This document shows positions 35,786 through 44,169 of a DNA stretch of 64,000 nucleotides, one piece after another. The translations under genes were made by a program, and so were the position numbers. Source of the stretch: CAJQQY01 sp045106765 (GTDB lineage: Bacteria; Bacteroidota; Bacteroidia; Chitinophagales; Saprospiraceae); the NCBI GenBank assembly GCA_045106765.1, contig JBGCFD010000146.1, forward strand, positions 1 through 64,000, read 5' to 3'. Positions within the stretch are counted from its first letter, which is position 1. Each line of letters begins with the position of its first letter. The notes beneath the pieces were generated by a model. The model was given only the letters and a program-made list of their open reading frames with translations. It made no database searches and had not been told where the DNA came from.

Positions 35786-35833
35786 TGAGCTAAATTCTTT
35801 TTTCCAAAAGTTACTTTTCCCAACGATAGAGTT

Positions 35834-36223
35834 ATGAAGTTAAAAAACATGAAATTTAAAATCCTACTATTCCTTTCCATTCCCTTCTTAATTTTTACCT
35901 GCAAAAAGATTGACGAAACATTACTCCATGGAAAATGGAAAGTTGCGTCAATGATTGAAAAGGGAAAACCTACCGATAAAGGTGCAGAACAAGCCACCTT
36001 CAATTTTCTTCCAAACGGGACTTACACATATGAAATTTCCTACTACAAAGAAGCCGGGATTTACGACACTAAGGATGGTAAATTATACACCACAGATACT
36101 CTAAATTCAGATCGTATCAAAAAGGTAGTTAGAGTTGTAAATATCACTTCTGATAGTTTAGTGTTACAAATGAATAATGCAGGTATTCCTCAAATCTGGA
36201 ATTGTTATAAATCTTCTAAATAA
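35834..36223 (+). CDS. lipocalin-like small lipoprotein
   Basis: The 129-residue protein has a signal segment ending in lipobox LIFTC (Cys23). The remainder (LLHGKWKVASMIEKGKP, FNFLPNGTYTYEISYYKEAGIYDTKDGKLY, SDSLVLQMN) resembles the lipocalin-like/DUF4923-type beta barrels frequent in Bacteroidota, where an HGKWKV motif starts the barrel. The ligand is unknown. It is probably monocistronic. Confidence 0.65.
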   Translation: MKLKNMKFKILLFLSIPFLIFTCKKIDETLLHGKWKVASMIEKGKPTDKGAEQATFNFLPNGTYTYEISYYKEAGIYDTKDGKLYTTDTLNSDRIKKVVRVVNITSDSLVLQMNNAGIPQIWNCYKSSK

Positions 36224-36427
36224 AATTATACGAGTTTAATGTTTAAACTTATTAATAGTGATTTTTATTTGTAAAATGTTGATGATAAGTTAGTTATGTA
36301 TCTGTTTTTATTTTATGTTTTGTGTTGTTAATTTTCTCTGATGTAGAAAATGTAGGTGAATTAAAATTTTTGGCAAAAGAATTGCAAAGTGATAACTGTA
36401 ATTTTATACCAATAATTTTAAAATCCC

Positions 36428-36844
36428 GTGAACATGATCAGTTATAAAAAGGTAACTCGTGTACTTCAAAATCCACCCTCTGAAGATCTAGTAGATTTAT
36501 ATAATGAAATAGACTTACAAATTACTAATCATGAATTGTGTGTGAATGAAGATGAGCCTTTAAAATACCTTCATGAAGCAGATATTCATGGAAAAATTAA
36601 AGGGAAATTCTGTATAAGTGCAACCAGTATTCAAAGTAAATATGTGGCATTTGTCTTAGGAAAACATGTTGATTCTACTTTTCCTGAAGCTATTATCCAA
36701 ATGTTTTTTAATGTAGAAAATAACTACAAAATGCAATTTGGAAAAATTAAAGGAAAGAAAATAGATGGTTGTATCTGCCTAGTTCATCAAGAAGAACACA
36801 ACTTTGATTTGCAGAGGATTTACGATTCGATTTATGATCTATAG
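36428..36844 (+). CDS. small cytosolic protein of unknown function
   Basis: The 138-residue protein has no signal peptide, membrane segment or recognised motif. It is mixed alpha/beta with a PPSEDLVDLYNEIDLQ helix near the start, a central KIKGKFCISATSIQSKYVAFVLGKHVD segment and four Cys (37, 60, 112, 114). It is flanked by gene-free DNA on the left and a terminator on the right, so it seems to be transcribed alone. I could not assign a family. Confidence 0.5.
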   Translation: MNMISYKKVTRVLQNPPSEDLVDLYNEIDLQITNHELCVNEDEPLKYLHEADIHGKIKGKFCISATSIQSKYVAFVLGKHVDSTFPEAIIQMFFNVENNYKMQFGKIKGKKIDGCICLVHQEEHNFDLQRIYDSIYDL

Positions 36845-36900
36845 AAAAATTCTTAAACCAACTATAGCTAAATAAAATTAGCAATAAAATTTGCGTCAAG

Positions 36901-36936
36901 GCACCGGAATGAAAATTTCGGTGCTTTTTGTTTTTT
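36901..36936 (+). terminator. intrinsic terminator
   Basis: GCACCG (36901-36906) pairs with CGGTGC (36919-36924), with GAA/TTT pairs inside, followed by TTTTTGTTTTTT. It ends the unknown gene at 36428. Confidence 0.85.
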
Positions 36937-37036
36937 AATATGGAATAAATCTAATTTGTAGTTTTAGAATTTTTGTGATAAAAATCACAATCGAGTTCCC
37001 AAAAATTATTGATCTTTGTTTTAGATTTAAAACAAA

Positions 37037-37456
37037 ATGATAATGGAAAAACAAGAAACGAAAAGAAGTATTTTGTCGAGCGTATTTTCAATGAAATGTC
37101 CTAGATGTCGAGAAGGAGATTTGTTTTATACACAAACTTTTTCTTACTCAAGACCAACTGAGATGCCTGAAAGGTGCGAGATTTGTAACCAAAGTTTTTC
37201 ACCTGAACCAGGATTTTGGTTTGGGGCAATGTTCGTCTCATATATTTGGATGGCTTGGTTTTGCTTGTTCTTTGTAGGAGGAGGTATTTTGATTGCAGGT
37301 ATGAGTGTCAATGGGGCTTTTGCATTATTAATAGTAATTTGTGCAATCTTTTATTTTTGGATTTTTAGAATTTCAAGATCGATGTGGATTCATATTTATG
37401 TAAAATATGATCCGCTAGCAAAATCAAAAAATAAGACGAGAATAGCTTCAAAATAA
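37037..37456 (+). CDS. DUF983 membrane protein
   Basis: The 139-residue protein matches DUF983: an N-terminal zinc-ribbon-like pair (MKCPRCREG and PERCEICNQ, four Cys), the conserved SPEPGFWFGAMFVSYIWMAWF segment, and two transmembrane helices. A second ATG lies two codons inside the first. DUF983 function is unknown, though members often lie near cytochrome oxidase genes in other phyla; none is seen here. A bidirectional terminator follows. Confidence 0.8.
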   Translation: MIMEKQETKRSILSSVFSMKCPRCREGDLFYTQTFSYSRPTEMPERCEICNQSFSPEPGFWFGAMFVSYIWMAWFCLFFVGGGILIAGMSVNGAFALLIVICAIFYFWIFRISRSMWIHIYVKYDPLAKSKNKTRIASK

Positions 37457-37493
37457 AAAAAGGGATTTAGCAATTTTAGCTAAATCCCTTTTT
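37455..37493. terminator. bidirectional intrinsic terminator
   Basis: A 15-bp stem (AAAAAGGGATTTAGC with GCTAAATCCCTTTTT, left arm ending 37471, right arm 37479-37493) has A- and T-tracts on both sides. It separates the convergent DUF983 and PorE-like genes. Confidence 0.85.
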
Positions 37494-37514
37494 CTTTTTC
37501 TAATTTAAAATATT

Positions 37515-39503
37515 TTAATCAATCACACTAAAAGTTGTTCGACGATTCGCTTGATGTTCTTCTTCCGAACACCTCGAACACAAACAATCAATAGCAGGAG
37601 AGCTTTTTCCAAAACCTTTCGCTTGTAATCTTTCTGATTCAACACCTTTAGTAATCAAGTAGTCAACAGCTGACTGGGCTCTTCTTTGAGAAAGAGTTTG
37701 ATTATAGTTAGTCTTTCCTCGACAATCAGTATGTGATGCCATTTGGATACGAATATTTGGATTCTCCAAAAGTGTATTGGCCAATTCATTCAAAGTAGGT
37801 TCTGCATCACGACGAATATTCCATTGCTCATAATCATAATAAATATTGTCCAAAGTGATTTCCTTATTTTTGAAAACTTTATCCAAAACAATTTCAATCT
37901 CAAACTTTTGAACAGGATTGTTTTCATCTTGAGCGATTCCTTTTGAAGTAAATTTTGCAGAATTATTAAAGTACCCTTCGTGACTTCCAAAGAAATTATA
38001 ATCCGTATTTTCTTCTAATTCCAAGGAGAATTTTCCTTCACCGTCAACTTCCACCGTTCGCTTTTTTCCATTGACATTGATTTCTACTTTAGAATCTAAT
38101 AATGGCTTTCTTCCTAAAACTTTACTGTTTGGATTATCAGCAAATTGATAGATTTTTTCCAAAACATACCCATCCAAAATTAATTTATACACAATTGGTT
38201 CAGGATCTTCAACAACAGGTTTTGGAGGAGGAGGTGGTGGAACTCTTTTTACAAATCGATAAATATCATCATTTCCTTTTCCATCAACTCGGGAAGAAGT
38301 AAAATAGCCTTCATGTAAAATATCTCCAGAAGGCTTGAAATTAGGATCAACTACGTAACCAAAATCATCCCAGCCTGAATTAATGGGTGCTTTCAAATTA
38401 ATGATCGGAGACCAGGCATCATCTCTTGTTTTTATGGAACGAAAAACATCTAAACCACCCATACCAGTATGTCCATCTGATGCAAAATATAAAGTATCAT
38501 TATGCAAAAATGGAAATTTTTCATCTTTATCAGAATTAATAGTTCTACTCAACGGTCGAGGAGTATCCCAACCATCTGGTGTTCGTTCAGCTACAAAAAT
38601 ATCGTAACCTCCCCATCCATCAGGATGATCTGCTGAAAAATATAAACTCGATCCATCTTTGGAAAGAGTGGGGTGACCATAATTCACATTTGGCTCTACA
38701 AATTCCAAAACGACAGGTTCTGTCCAACTGTCTCCTTCCTTATCACTATGCATCAATTTGCAAAAATAATCTACATCTTCGGAGTCATAACATCTAGAAA
38801 AATAAATCTCTGTGAAGTCATTATTGAAGGCAATTGTTCCTTCATTATTTGGAGTATTGATAATGCTAGAAAATTCTTCTACTGTGTTGGAGGAAGTATT
38901 GGCAATAAATAAATCAGAAAATTTTCCACCAGTCCAATTATAAATATCATCACCTTTGGCATCACTTCGGTCAGACGTGAAGACGATTTGATTGTCTAAA
39001 TATGGAGTAGGAGCGTACTCGGATGAAGTACTATTAAATGAAGTTTGTTCGATTTCATAACCTGTCATGCCTCCTTGTTTCTGCCAATCCAAAGCAATTT
39101 TGCAGGCAGTAATTTCTTTTCGGTATTCATAAGGACTTCCAATTTCTAAACCTAATTCCTTAAAAGATCCCATTGCATCTTCATATTGCTCATTTTTTTT
39201 CAATGCATAAGAATATTCTCTTAATGCGTCTACTCCATACTGATTATCGTAAGCAGTTTTATACCAAGTAATGGCAGAGGAATTTTTATTGATTTTTTTA
39301 TAAGATTCAGCCAAAAGAAACGCGATTTTCCCTTTTTCGACCCGACTGTCTGCTTTTTTATATTCTTTGTTGAGCATGTCAACTGCAACGGAATATTGCA
39401 TCCTATCAAATGCCATTTTCCCATCTGTAATCTTTTGAGTGAATTTGCATCCCAAAATCATGGAAAATGAAAGTGCTAAAATTGTCCAAGTTTTTAAATT
39501 CAT
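37515..39503 (-). CDS. PorE-like lipoprotein, TPR / beta-propeller / OmpA
   Basis: The 662-residue protein has a lipobox SMILGC (Cys19), TPR-type helices (about 30-140), a PD40 propeller (VFTSDRSDAKGDDIY, SKDGSSLYFSADHPDGWGGYDIF, FASDGHTGMGGLDVF), a poly-Pro linker (PPPPPPKP), a beta-sandwich with LDSKVEINVNGKKRTV, and an OmpA domain (NIYYDYEQWNIRRDAEPTLNELA, MASHTDCRGKTNYNQTLSQRRA, NRRTTFSVID). It should be anchored in the outer membrane and bind peptidoglycan. Domain order matches PorE of the type IX system, and in this copy the lipid anchor fits PorE. Paralogs with other roles are common, so the name is not certain. Confidence 0.8.
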   Translation of the reverse strand: MNLKTWTILALSFSMILGCKFTQKITDGKMAFDRMQYSVAVDMLNKEYKKADSRVEKGKIAFLLAESYKKINKNSSAITWYKTAYDNQYGVDALREYSYALKKNEQYEDAMGSFKELGLEIGSPYEYRKEITACKIALDWQKQGGMTGYEIEQTSFNSTSSEYAPTPYLDNQIVFTSDRSDAKGDDIYNWTGGKFSDLFIANTSSNTVEEFSSIINTPNNEGTIAFNNDFTEIYFSRCYDSEDVDYFCKLMHSDKEGDSWTEPVVLEFVEPNVNYGHPTLSKDGSSLYFSADHPDGWGGYDIFVAERTPDGWDTPRPLSRTINSDKDEKFPFLHNDTLYFASDGHTGMGGLDVFRSIKTRDDAWSPIINLKAPINSGWDDFGYVVDPNFKPSGDILHEGYFTSSRVDGKGNDDIYRFVKRVPPPPPPKPVVEDPEPIVYKLILDGYVLEKIYQFADNPNSKVLGRKPLLDSKVEINVNGKKRTVEVDGEGKFSLELEENTDYNFFGSHEGYFNNSAKFTSKGIAQDENNPVQKFEIEIVLDKVFKNKEITLDNIYYDYEQWNIRRDAEPTLNELANTLLENPNIRIQMASHTDCRGKTNYNQTLSQRRAQSAVDYLITKGVESERLQAKGFGKSSPAIDCLCSRCSEEEHQANRRTTFSVID

Positions 39504-39887
39504 AAGGTGGTATTTAGAATGTAATACTACAAAATAAAACGCTTTTTGTAGGTTGTTTGTTGCAGGTTAATTGGTTCATCAGATGAATTGACTCATTTAA
39601 TGAATAGACGAAATTCTGATATGGAATGGTTGGAACAATTACGGGTAGGTAGAAATAAATAAAGCTCGGCTTTTTGAGCCGAGCTTAGGAAACGAATCTT
39701 ACAATTTTTTAACCAAAACTTACATTTACTCTTCATACAACATGCGTGCCAAAAAGTATTTTTAACATATAATAATAAATATATTTTGTCCTGAATCCTT
39801 TTTGTGCTTAAAAGTAATCTTTCAAATTGAACTCTTTGTTTCAAAAATGCTTTTAAGTGATAATTATGAATTTAAAAAAGTAAAACA
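39504..39887. other. intergenic stretch with a possible 20-codon ORF
   Basis: The gap between the PorE-like gene and kptA holds a plus-strand ORF from ATG 39600 to TAA 39660-39662 (MNRRNSDMEWLEQLRVGRNK, also open upstream to 39552 without an ATG) that ends in a strong terminator. This may be a micro-ORF or a remnant. The promoter of kptA should lie in 39690-39880, where TATATTTTG is a near match to the -7 box. Confidence 0.35.
39662..39686 (+). terminator. GC-rich hairpin after a micro-ORF
   Basis: AAGCTCGGCT (39662-39671) pairs with AGCCGAGCTT (39677-39686) around TTTTG. It is a strong 10-bp stem but lacks a long T-tract. It begins in the stop codon of the 20-codon ORF. Confidence 0.6.
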
Positions 39888-40445
39888 ATGAAAAATAACA
39901 AAACAACAAAGCATAGTAAATTTTTAAGTCTCGTTTTAAGACATAAACCTGAAACGATTGGAATAAAATTAGATGAGCAGGGATGGGTCGATATTGATAT
40001 TTTGATTCAAAAGGTTAATGATTTTGGTAAAAAAATGACAAAGGAAGAACTATATTTTACCGTAGAAAACAATTCCAAAAAAAGATTTGCCATTGATGAA
40101 TCTAATAATAAGATTCGAGCCAACCAAGGACATTCTATAGATGTCAATTTAGGTTTTGAACCGATTCAACCTCCTGAAGTTTTATTTCATGGAACAGCTC
40201 GAAGGTTTTTAAAAAGTATTTATGAAAATGGTTTAGAAAAACGAAACCGTCATCATGTACATTTGAGCGCAGACAAAATTACCGCTGTAAGTGTTGGACA
40301 AAGGCATGGAAAGCCAATAATCTTAGAAGTAAAAGCCTTAGATATGCACAAAGATGGGTTTCAATTTTTCTTATCAGAAAATGGAGTGTGGTTGACAGAT
40401 AAAGTTCCTACCAAATATTTTAGTAAAAACGAAAACAATGTTTAA
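39888..40445 (+). CDS. kptA: RNA 2'-phosphotransferase Tpt1/KptA
   Basis: The 185-residue protein matches KptA, which moves an RNA 2'-phosphate to NAD+. It has the N-terminal winged-helix part (SKFLSLVLRHKPETIGIKLDEQGWVDI) and the NAD-binding lobe (LFHGTARRFLKSIYENGL, HVHLSADKITAVSVGQRHGKPIIL, FFLSENGVWLTDKVPTKYF). In eukaryotes the reaction finishes tRNA splicing; in bacteria the substrate is unclear. No RNA ligase or RtcB is nearby. It precedes the ATPase-channel-antiporter operon by 168 bases. Confidence 0.93.
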   Translation: MKNNKTTKHSKFLSLVLRHKPETIGIKLDEQGWVDIDILIQKVNDFGKKMTKEELYFTVENNSKKRFAIDESNNKIRANQGHSIDVNLGFEPIQPPEVLFHGTARRFLKSIYENGLEKRNRHHVHLSADKITAVSVGQRHGKPIILEVKALDMHKDGFQFFLSENGVWLTDKVPTKYFSKNENNV

Positions 40446-40613
40446 ATTGAGCTTTGATAACTTCAGGAATTAGTCCCTTATTTAGATTCCAAGATTATTA
40501 AACTAAGAAATATACTATGTGACCCTTTTCTAAAGATGCTGTCTTTATGTTTTAAGAAGGGTAAAAGAAATACTTTTATTATTACCTATTGTCAAAAGAA
40601 CTTTTCAAAATAA

Positions 40614-43031
40614 ATGATAGACACTATCAAAAAACAAAGCCTTAAATCACTTCTCAATATTTTTGATACCACTTTAGATTCAACGGTGAATCAAACTTGG
40701 AACGAAAAGTCTGACCACTTGGAATCCTTAGCTAGTGGTGTAGCTAAAATCACTCACCATATTTTAGAGTTAGGAGAATTTGTCAAAACGAGATTGGATG
40801 AAGATTCTTTGGAATCAAGTGAAATTTTGCCAAGTTATATTACTCAATATTCTTGGATGGAAGAGGCGAAATCGTTTTTGGTTTTATGGCGAGATGTTAT
40901 TTTTCAATATCAGAAAGCTTTAGTTTTAGAATCTAATCAAAAAATTTCTTCTGAAAATTTGGAACAACTTCGATTAACTTCGAAGGATGTTATTCAAAAA
41001 GGGGTAAAACATTTAAAAGATTTCTTAGAAAAAGAAACGAGTGATTTGTCTAAGAATCCAAGAGAATTAAATTCCAAAATTACAGATTGGAAAAAAATTA
41101 AAAGCCCTTGGGAAACTTATCGGAAACAGATCGAAAAAATTAATGAACAATGCAAAAAATTAATCGAACAAAATAAATCCTTACTTCAATCTACTGATGT
41201 TTTTCAAAATGTTGAGCAGATTATTCAACAAAATATTACTGCTAGCAAGGTTGAAATTGATCAACTAAAAATATTAGCAAATGAAGCGATCGAATTAGTA
41301 GAGCAATATGTCAAAGATAAACCAGGAAAATTATCTACACTTCTTGAAAATATGGAATCCAAATTGGAGACTAGTCATCATTTAGAATTATTAAATATTT
41401 CGATTGATCAGAAATTATCCACCTTGGAAGGTAATATTCAGGTTCCAATTGAAACAGAAGGAGGATTATTACTTTTTCGGGAAGTAAATTTGAAAAATAA
41501 CTCGAGGTTATGGTTGGAATCTGAGACAACTCCCTTGATATATGAATTTTGGGAAATCAACGATCAAATTCTCAATAGTTTTAAAATGGCGTTGATGAAT
41601 ATTCGAAATCGAGCAATGCTTTTTTCTAATGAGCTAAAAAAAGAAAATGCAGCTAGAGAAGAATTAGATCCAAGATTTGAGCAAGAGAAATTTTGTTATC
41701 CTTTGAATTCCTTTTTACACAAAACGAATTCATGGGAGAATGAATTGACTACTCTGACTGAGACAATTCAAGAGCGTTTATCTAAAGAATTTAAGATCAG
41801 CGAAATTTACAATACGGATAATTCCTTTCTTCCTGTTCCTTTGCAAACGACTATCAATCAGTACCGGCTAACTCAAAATCCATGGGTGCTGAAGACTCGG
41901 AATTGGTTTAAAAAACAAGTCAATCTTTTCCAGAAATTTAAGAATACAGTCGAGAAAGAGGATGCTTTAAGCATCTCTGAGAAGATTGTCCGTTATGTTC
42001 AAAATAAAAAACCACCTACGGACAACCATCAATATTCCAATATATTTTTGACCAAAGGTTATATGGGGAAATCATTTTGGGTAGGTCGAAAAATTGAAAC
42101 CGAGCGTTTTAAAAATATTGTAGATCAATGGAGATTAGGATTCCGAGGTGCTGTAATATTAAGTGGTCAACGATTTTCAGGAAAATCCTTATTTGGTGAA
42201 TATGTTTCCAACCTTCATTTTCCTCAAAAATCTATTCGCCTTTTTCCGAATGTAACATTAAAAGTAGGAGGTCGAGTTTTAGAGACGACTTATAATCTAG
42301 GTGCAGCAATAGATTTTATCCAAAAGTATTCAGTCAACGATCAATCTTTAATATGGATTGATGACTTAGAAAATTGGAGTGATCCAAATATTCCACTTGG
42401 ACAAAATATTAGAGCGCTTACTAAAGCTATTGATAATCATGGTGGTCGAATGTTTTTTATGGTATCGATGGGAAATTGGATGGCAGAACATTTGAACAAA
42501 ACTCATGACATTCAAAAGGTATTTCAAGCAGATATCAATTTGGATAAAATGAGTGCGGAAGAAATCAAAGAAGCCATTTTGATACGTCATGGAGCGACAC
42601 ATAAAATCTTAGTGAATAAAAATGATGAGGAACCTTCGCCACAGGAATTTCAAAAAATGACTGATGGAATTTATAGAAATACGCAAGGAAATATTGGCGA
42701 ATCTCTTTCGAGATGGTCTTACTCGATTCACAAAAATACGGAAGAAAAAGTAGTTTATGAGTCACCAATCAATTATGCTATTCCTGATTTCTTAAATCCA
42801 GATGTAGCTATAATTTTAACGACATTGATGATGGAAAAACGAACGAATGAATACCGATTACGAAAATTATTTGGTTCTCCATTTCAAGAGAAATTTAATT
42901 TTATTATTCAGAGATTGATTAGTATCGGAATTTTGACTAGGCATATTGATGGATGGTTGGAAGTAAATGAATTGGTGGTCAACGAAGTAGGGAAAATGTT
43001 GGAAGAGAAAAATTATTTGAAGTTTCATTAA
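40614..43031 (+). CDS. large P-loop ATPase with helical N-terminal region
   Basis: The 805-residue protein has a long helical and partly coiled-coil N-terminal 480 residues with no membrane segment, then VGRKIETERF and a P-loop domain: Walker A GQRFSGKS (about 517-524), Walker B SLIWIDDLENW, and a sensor-like RMFFMVSMGNWM. The C-terminal 90 residues (LTTLMMEKRTNEYRLRKLFGSPFQEKF) look like winged-helix modules. This is reminiscent of STAND/AAA ATPases that sense a signal through one half and switch on ATP binding. The function is unknown. It heads an operon with an MscS-like channel (79 bases downstream) and a CPA antiporter, which suggests ion or osmotic control, or a membrane-acting defence unit (inference). 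Confidence 0.65.
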   Translation: MIDTIKKQSLKSLLNIFDTTLDSTVNQTWNEKSDHLESLASGVAKITHHILELGEFVKTRLDEDSLESSEILPSYITQYSWMEEAKSFLVLWRDVIFQYQKALVLESNQKISSENLEQLRLTSKDVIQKGVKHLKDFLEKETSDLSKNPRELNSKITDWKKIKSPWETYRKQIEKINEQCKKLIEQNKSLLQSTDVFQNVEQIIQQNITASKVEIDQLKILANEAIELVEQYVKDKPGKLSTLLENMESKLETSHHLELLNISIDQKLSTLEGNIQVPIETEGGLLLFREVNLKNNSRLWLESETTPLIYEFWEINDQILNSFKMALMNIRNRAMLFSNELKKENAAREELDPRFEQEKFCYPLNSFLHKTNSWENELTTLTETIQERLSKEFKISEIYNTDNSFLPVPLQTTINQYRLTQNPWVLKTRNWFKKQVNLFQKFKNTVEKEDALSISEKIVRYVQNKKPPTDNHQYSNIFLTKGYMGKSFWVGRKIETERFKNIVDQWRLGFRGAVILSGQRFSGKSLFGEYVSNLHFPQKSIRLFPNVTLKVGGRVLETTYNLGAAIDFIQKYSVNDQSLIWIDDLENWSDPNIPLGQNIRALTKAIDNHGGRMFFMVSMGNWMAEHLNKTHDIQKVFQADINLDKMSAEEIKEAILIRHGATHKILVNKNDEEPSPQEFQKMTDGIYRNTQGNIGESLSRWSYSIHKNTEEKVVYESPINYAIPDFLNPDVAIILTTLMMEKRTNEYRLRKLFGSPFQEKFNFIIQRLISIGILTRHIDGWLEVNELVVNEVGKMLEEKNYLKFH

Positions 43032-43110
43032 ACTTAGTATATGGTATAGGGTACATTCGAGGTTTCTGATACCTACATATTGGAAGAACAATTTTTGGAA
43101 TTAAATTCAT

Positions 43111-44130
43111 ATGAAAAAAATATTAGGAACAATTTTTTTGATTTTTAGTGTAGTCATTTTTGGCTACTCTCAGCATGAAGAGGAGCACCATGCTTCGCTC
43201 GATTCGACGAAAGTGGTGGACTCGATGAAAGTGGATTCGGTGAAAGTAACGAAGATGGACACTTTGGTGATGCCAGATTCAACCCAAAAAGAATTGAATG
43301 AAATAATTTATCAATTTTTTTCCGAAAGTGATAGTGGAAAAGTCAACTTGGCGATTATCAATGTTCCACCTCAGGCGCCGCAGATTAAGGAAGACCCTAA
43401 AGAAGATTTTTTTGCTAAAAGTTATTTTACTTGGTGGAGATTCTTTCTAAGTTCATTATTCTTTTTAGGTCTTTATTTTTTGCTCGAATTTTTGAGTCGA
43501 ATTTTGACTAAGTATAATTTTTTAGGAAAATATCAAAGCGATGTAAAAAGTACGATCATGCATTCTCTTTTAATTTTTGAAGCAGTTGCTCTGTTGATTT
43601 TAGGAAGTGCTTTTGTTTTGATAAATCCAATTTATCATGGCATCTTAGCTGCTATCATTTTAGCGGTTGGATTCAATCATATCAAAAATTATTTTAGTGG
43701 AAGGATTGTTCAATTCGATCAATCGGTTGCGGAAGGGAAAAGATTAAAAACCCTTGACTCACAAGGAGTTATCTTTAAAAAAGGAAGATTAGGATTGAAA
43801 TTAAGAACTCAAAAAGGAGTTCAATTTGTCAACTATTCCAACCTGATTTCAGATGGATATACTTTATTAACAGGAGTAGAAGTTGGTGGGTTTTATGAGT
43901 TGAAAATTCAGCCAAAAGATCTTGAAGTGAAAAAAGATTACTTAACTATTTTAAGAGATTTACTGACCACTACACCCTATTTAGATTTAAGTCATAAGCC
44001 ACAATTAGAAAAAGTGGATGATGAATCTAAAACTATTTTGGCTAGGGTAGAGGTGAAGGAAGAAAGTCATTTGCAAGACTTGGTTACGCTAATAAAGGAA
44101 AGAAATTTTTCTTGCAAAGTGATTTCGTAG
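43111..44130 (+). CDS. MscS-like mechanosensitive channel protein
   Basis: The 339-residue protein has a signal peptide, a His/Glu-rich then DSxKV-repeated periplasmic stretch (about 25-90), three or more transmembrane segments (about 107-190), and a MscS beta-domain-like part (GRIVQFDQSVAEGKRLKTLDSQG, FKKGRLGLKLRTQKGVQFVNYSNLIS) followed by an alpha/beta C-domain. The MscS signature is weak: the PNxxL motif is replaced by VNYSNLI and the pore helix lacks the usual Gly/Ala pattern. It may be a divergent channel controlled by the upstream ATPase. It lies 39 bases before the antiporter gene. Confidence 0.65.
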   Translation: MKKILGTIFLIFSVVIFGYSQHEEEHHASLDSTKVVDSMKVDSVKVTKMDTLVMPDSTQKELNEIIYQFFSESDSGKVNLAIINVPPQAPQIKEDPKEDFFAKSYFTWWRFFLSSLFFLGLYFLLEFLSRILTKYNFLGKYQSDVKSTIMHSLLIFEAVALLILGSAFVLINPIYHGILAAIILAVGFNHIKNYFSGRIVQFDQSVAEGKRLKTLDSQGVIFKKGRLGLKLRTQKGVQFVNYSNLISDGYTLLTGVEVGGFYELKIQPKDLEVKKDYLTILRDLLTTTPYLDLSHKPQLEKVDDESKTILARVEVKEESHLQDLVTLIKERNFSCKVIS

Positions 44131-44169
44131 CAAAACATTTACAAAAAGAAATTTTATAAAAATAAAAAT

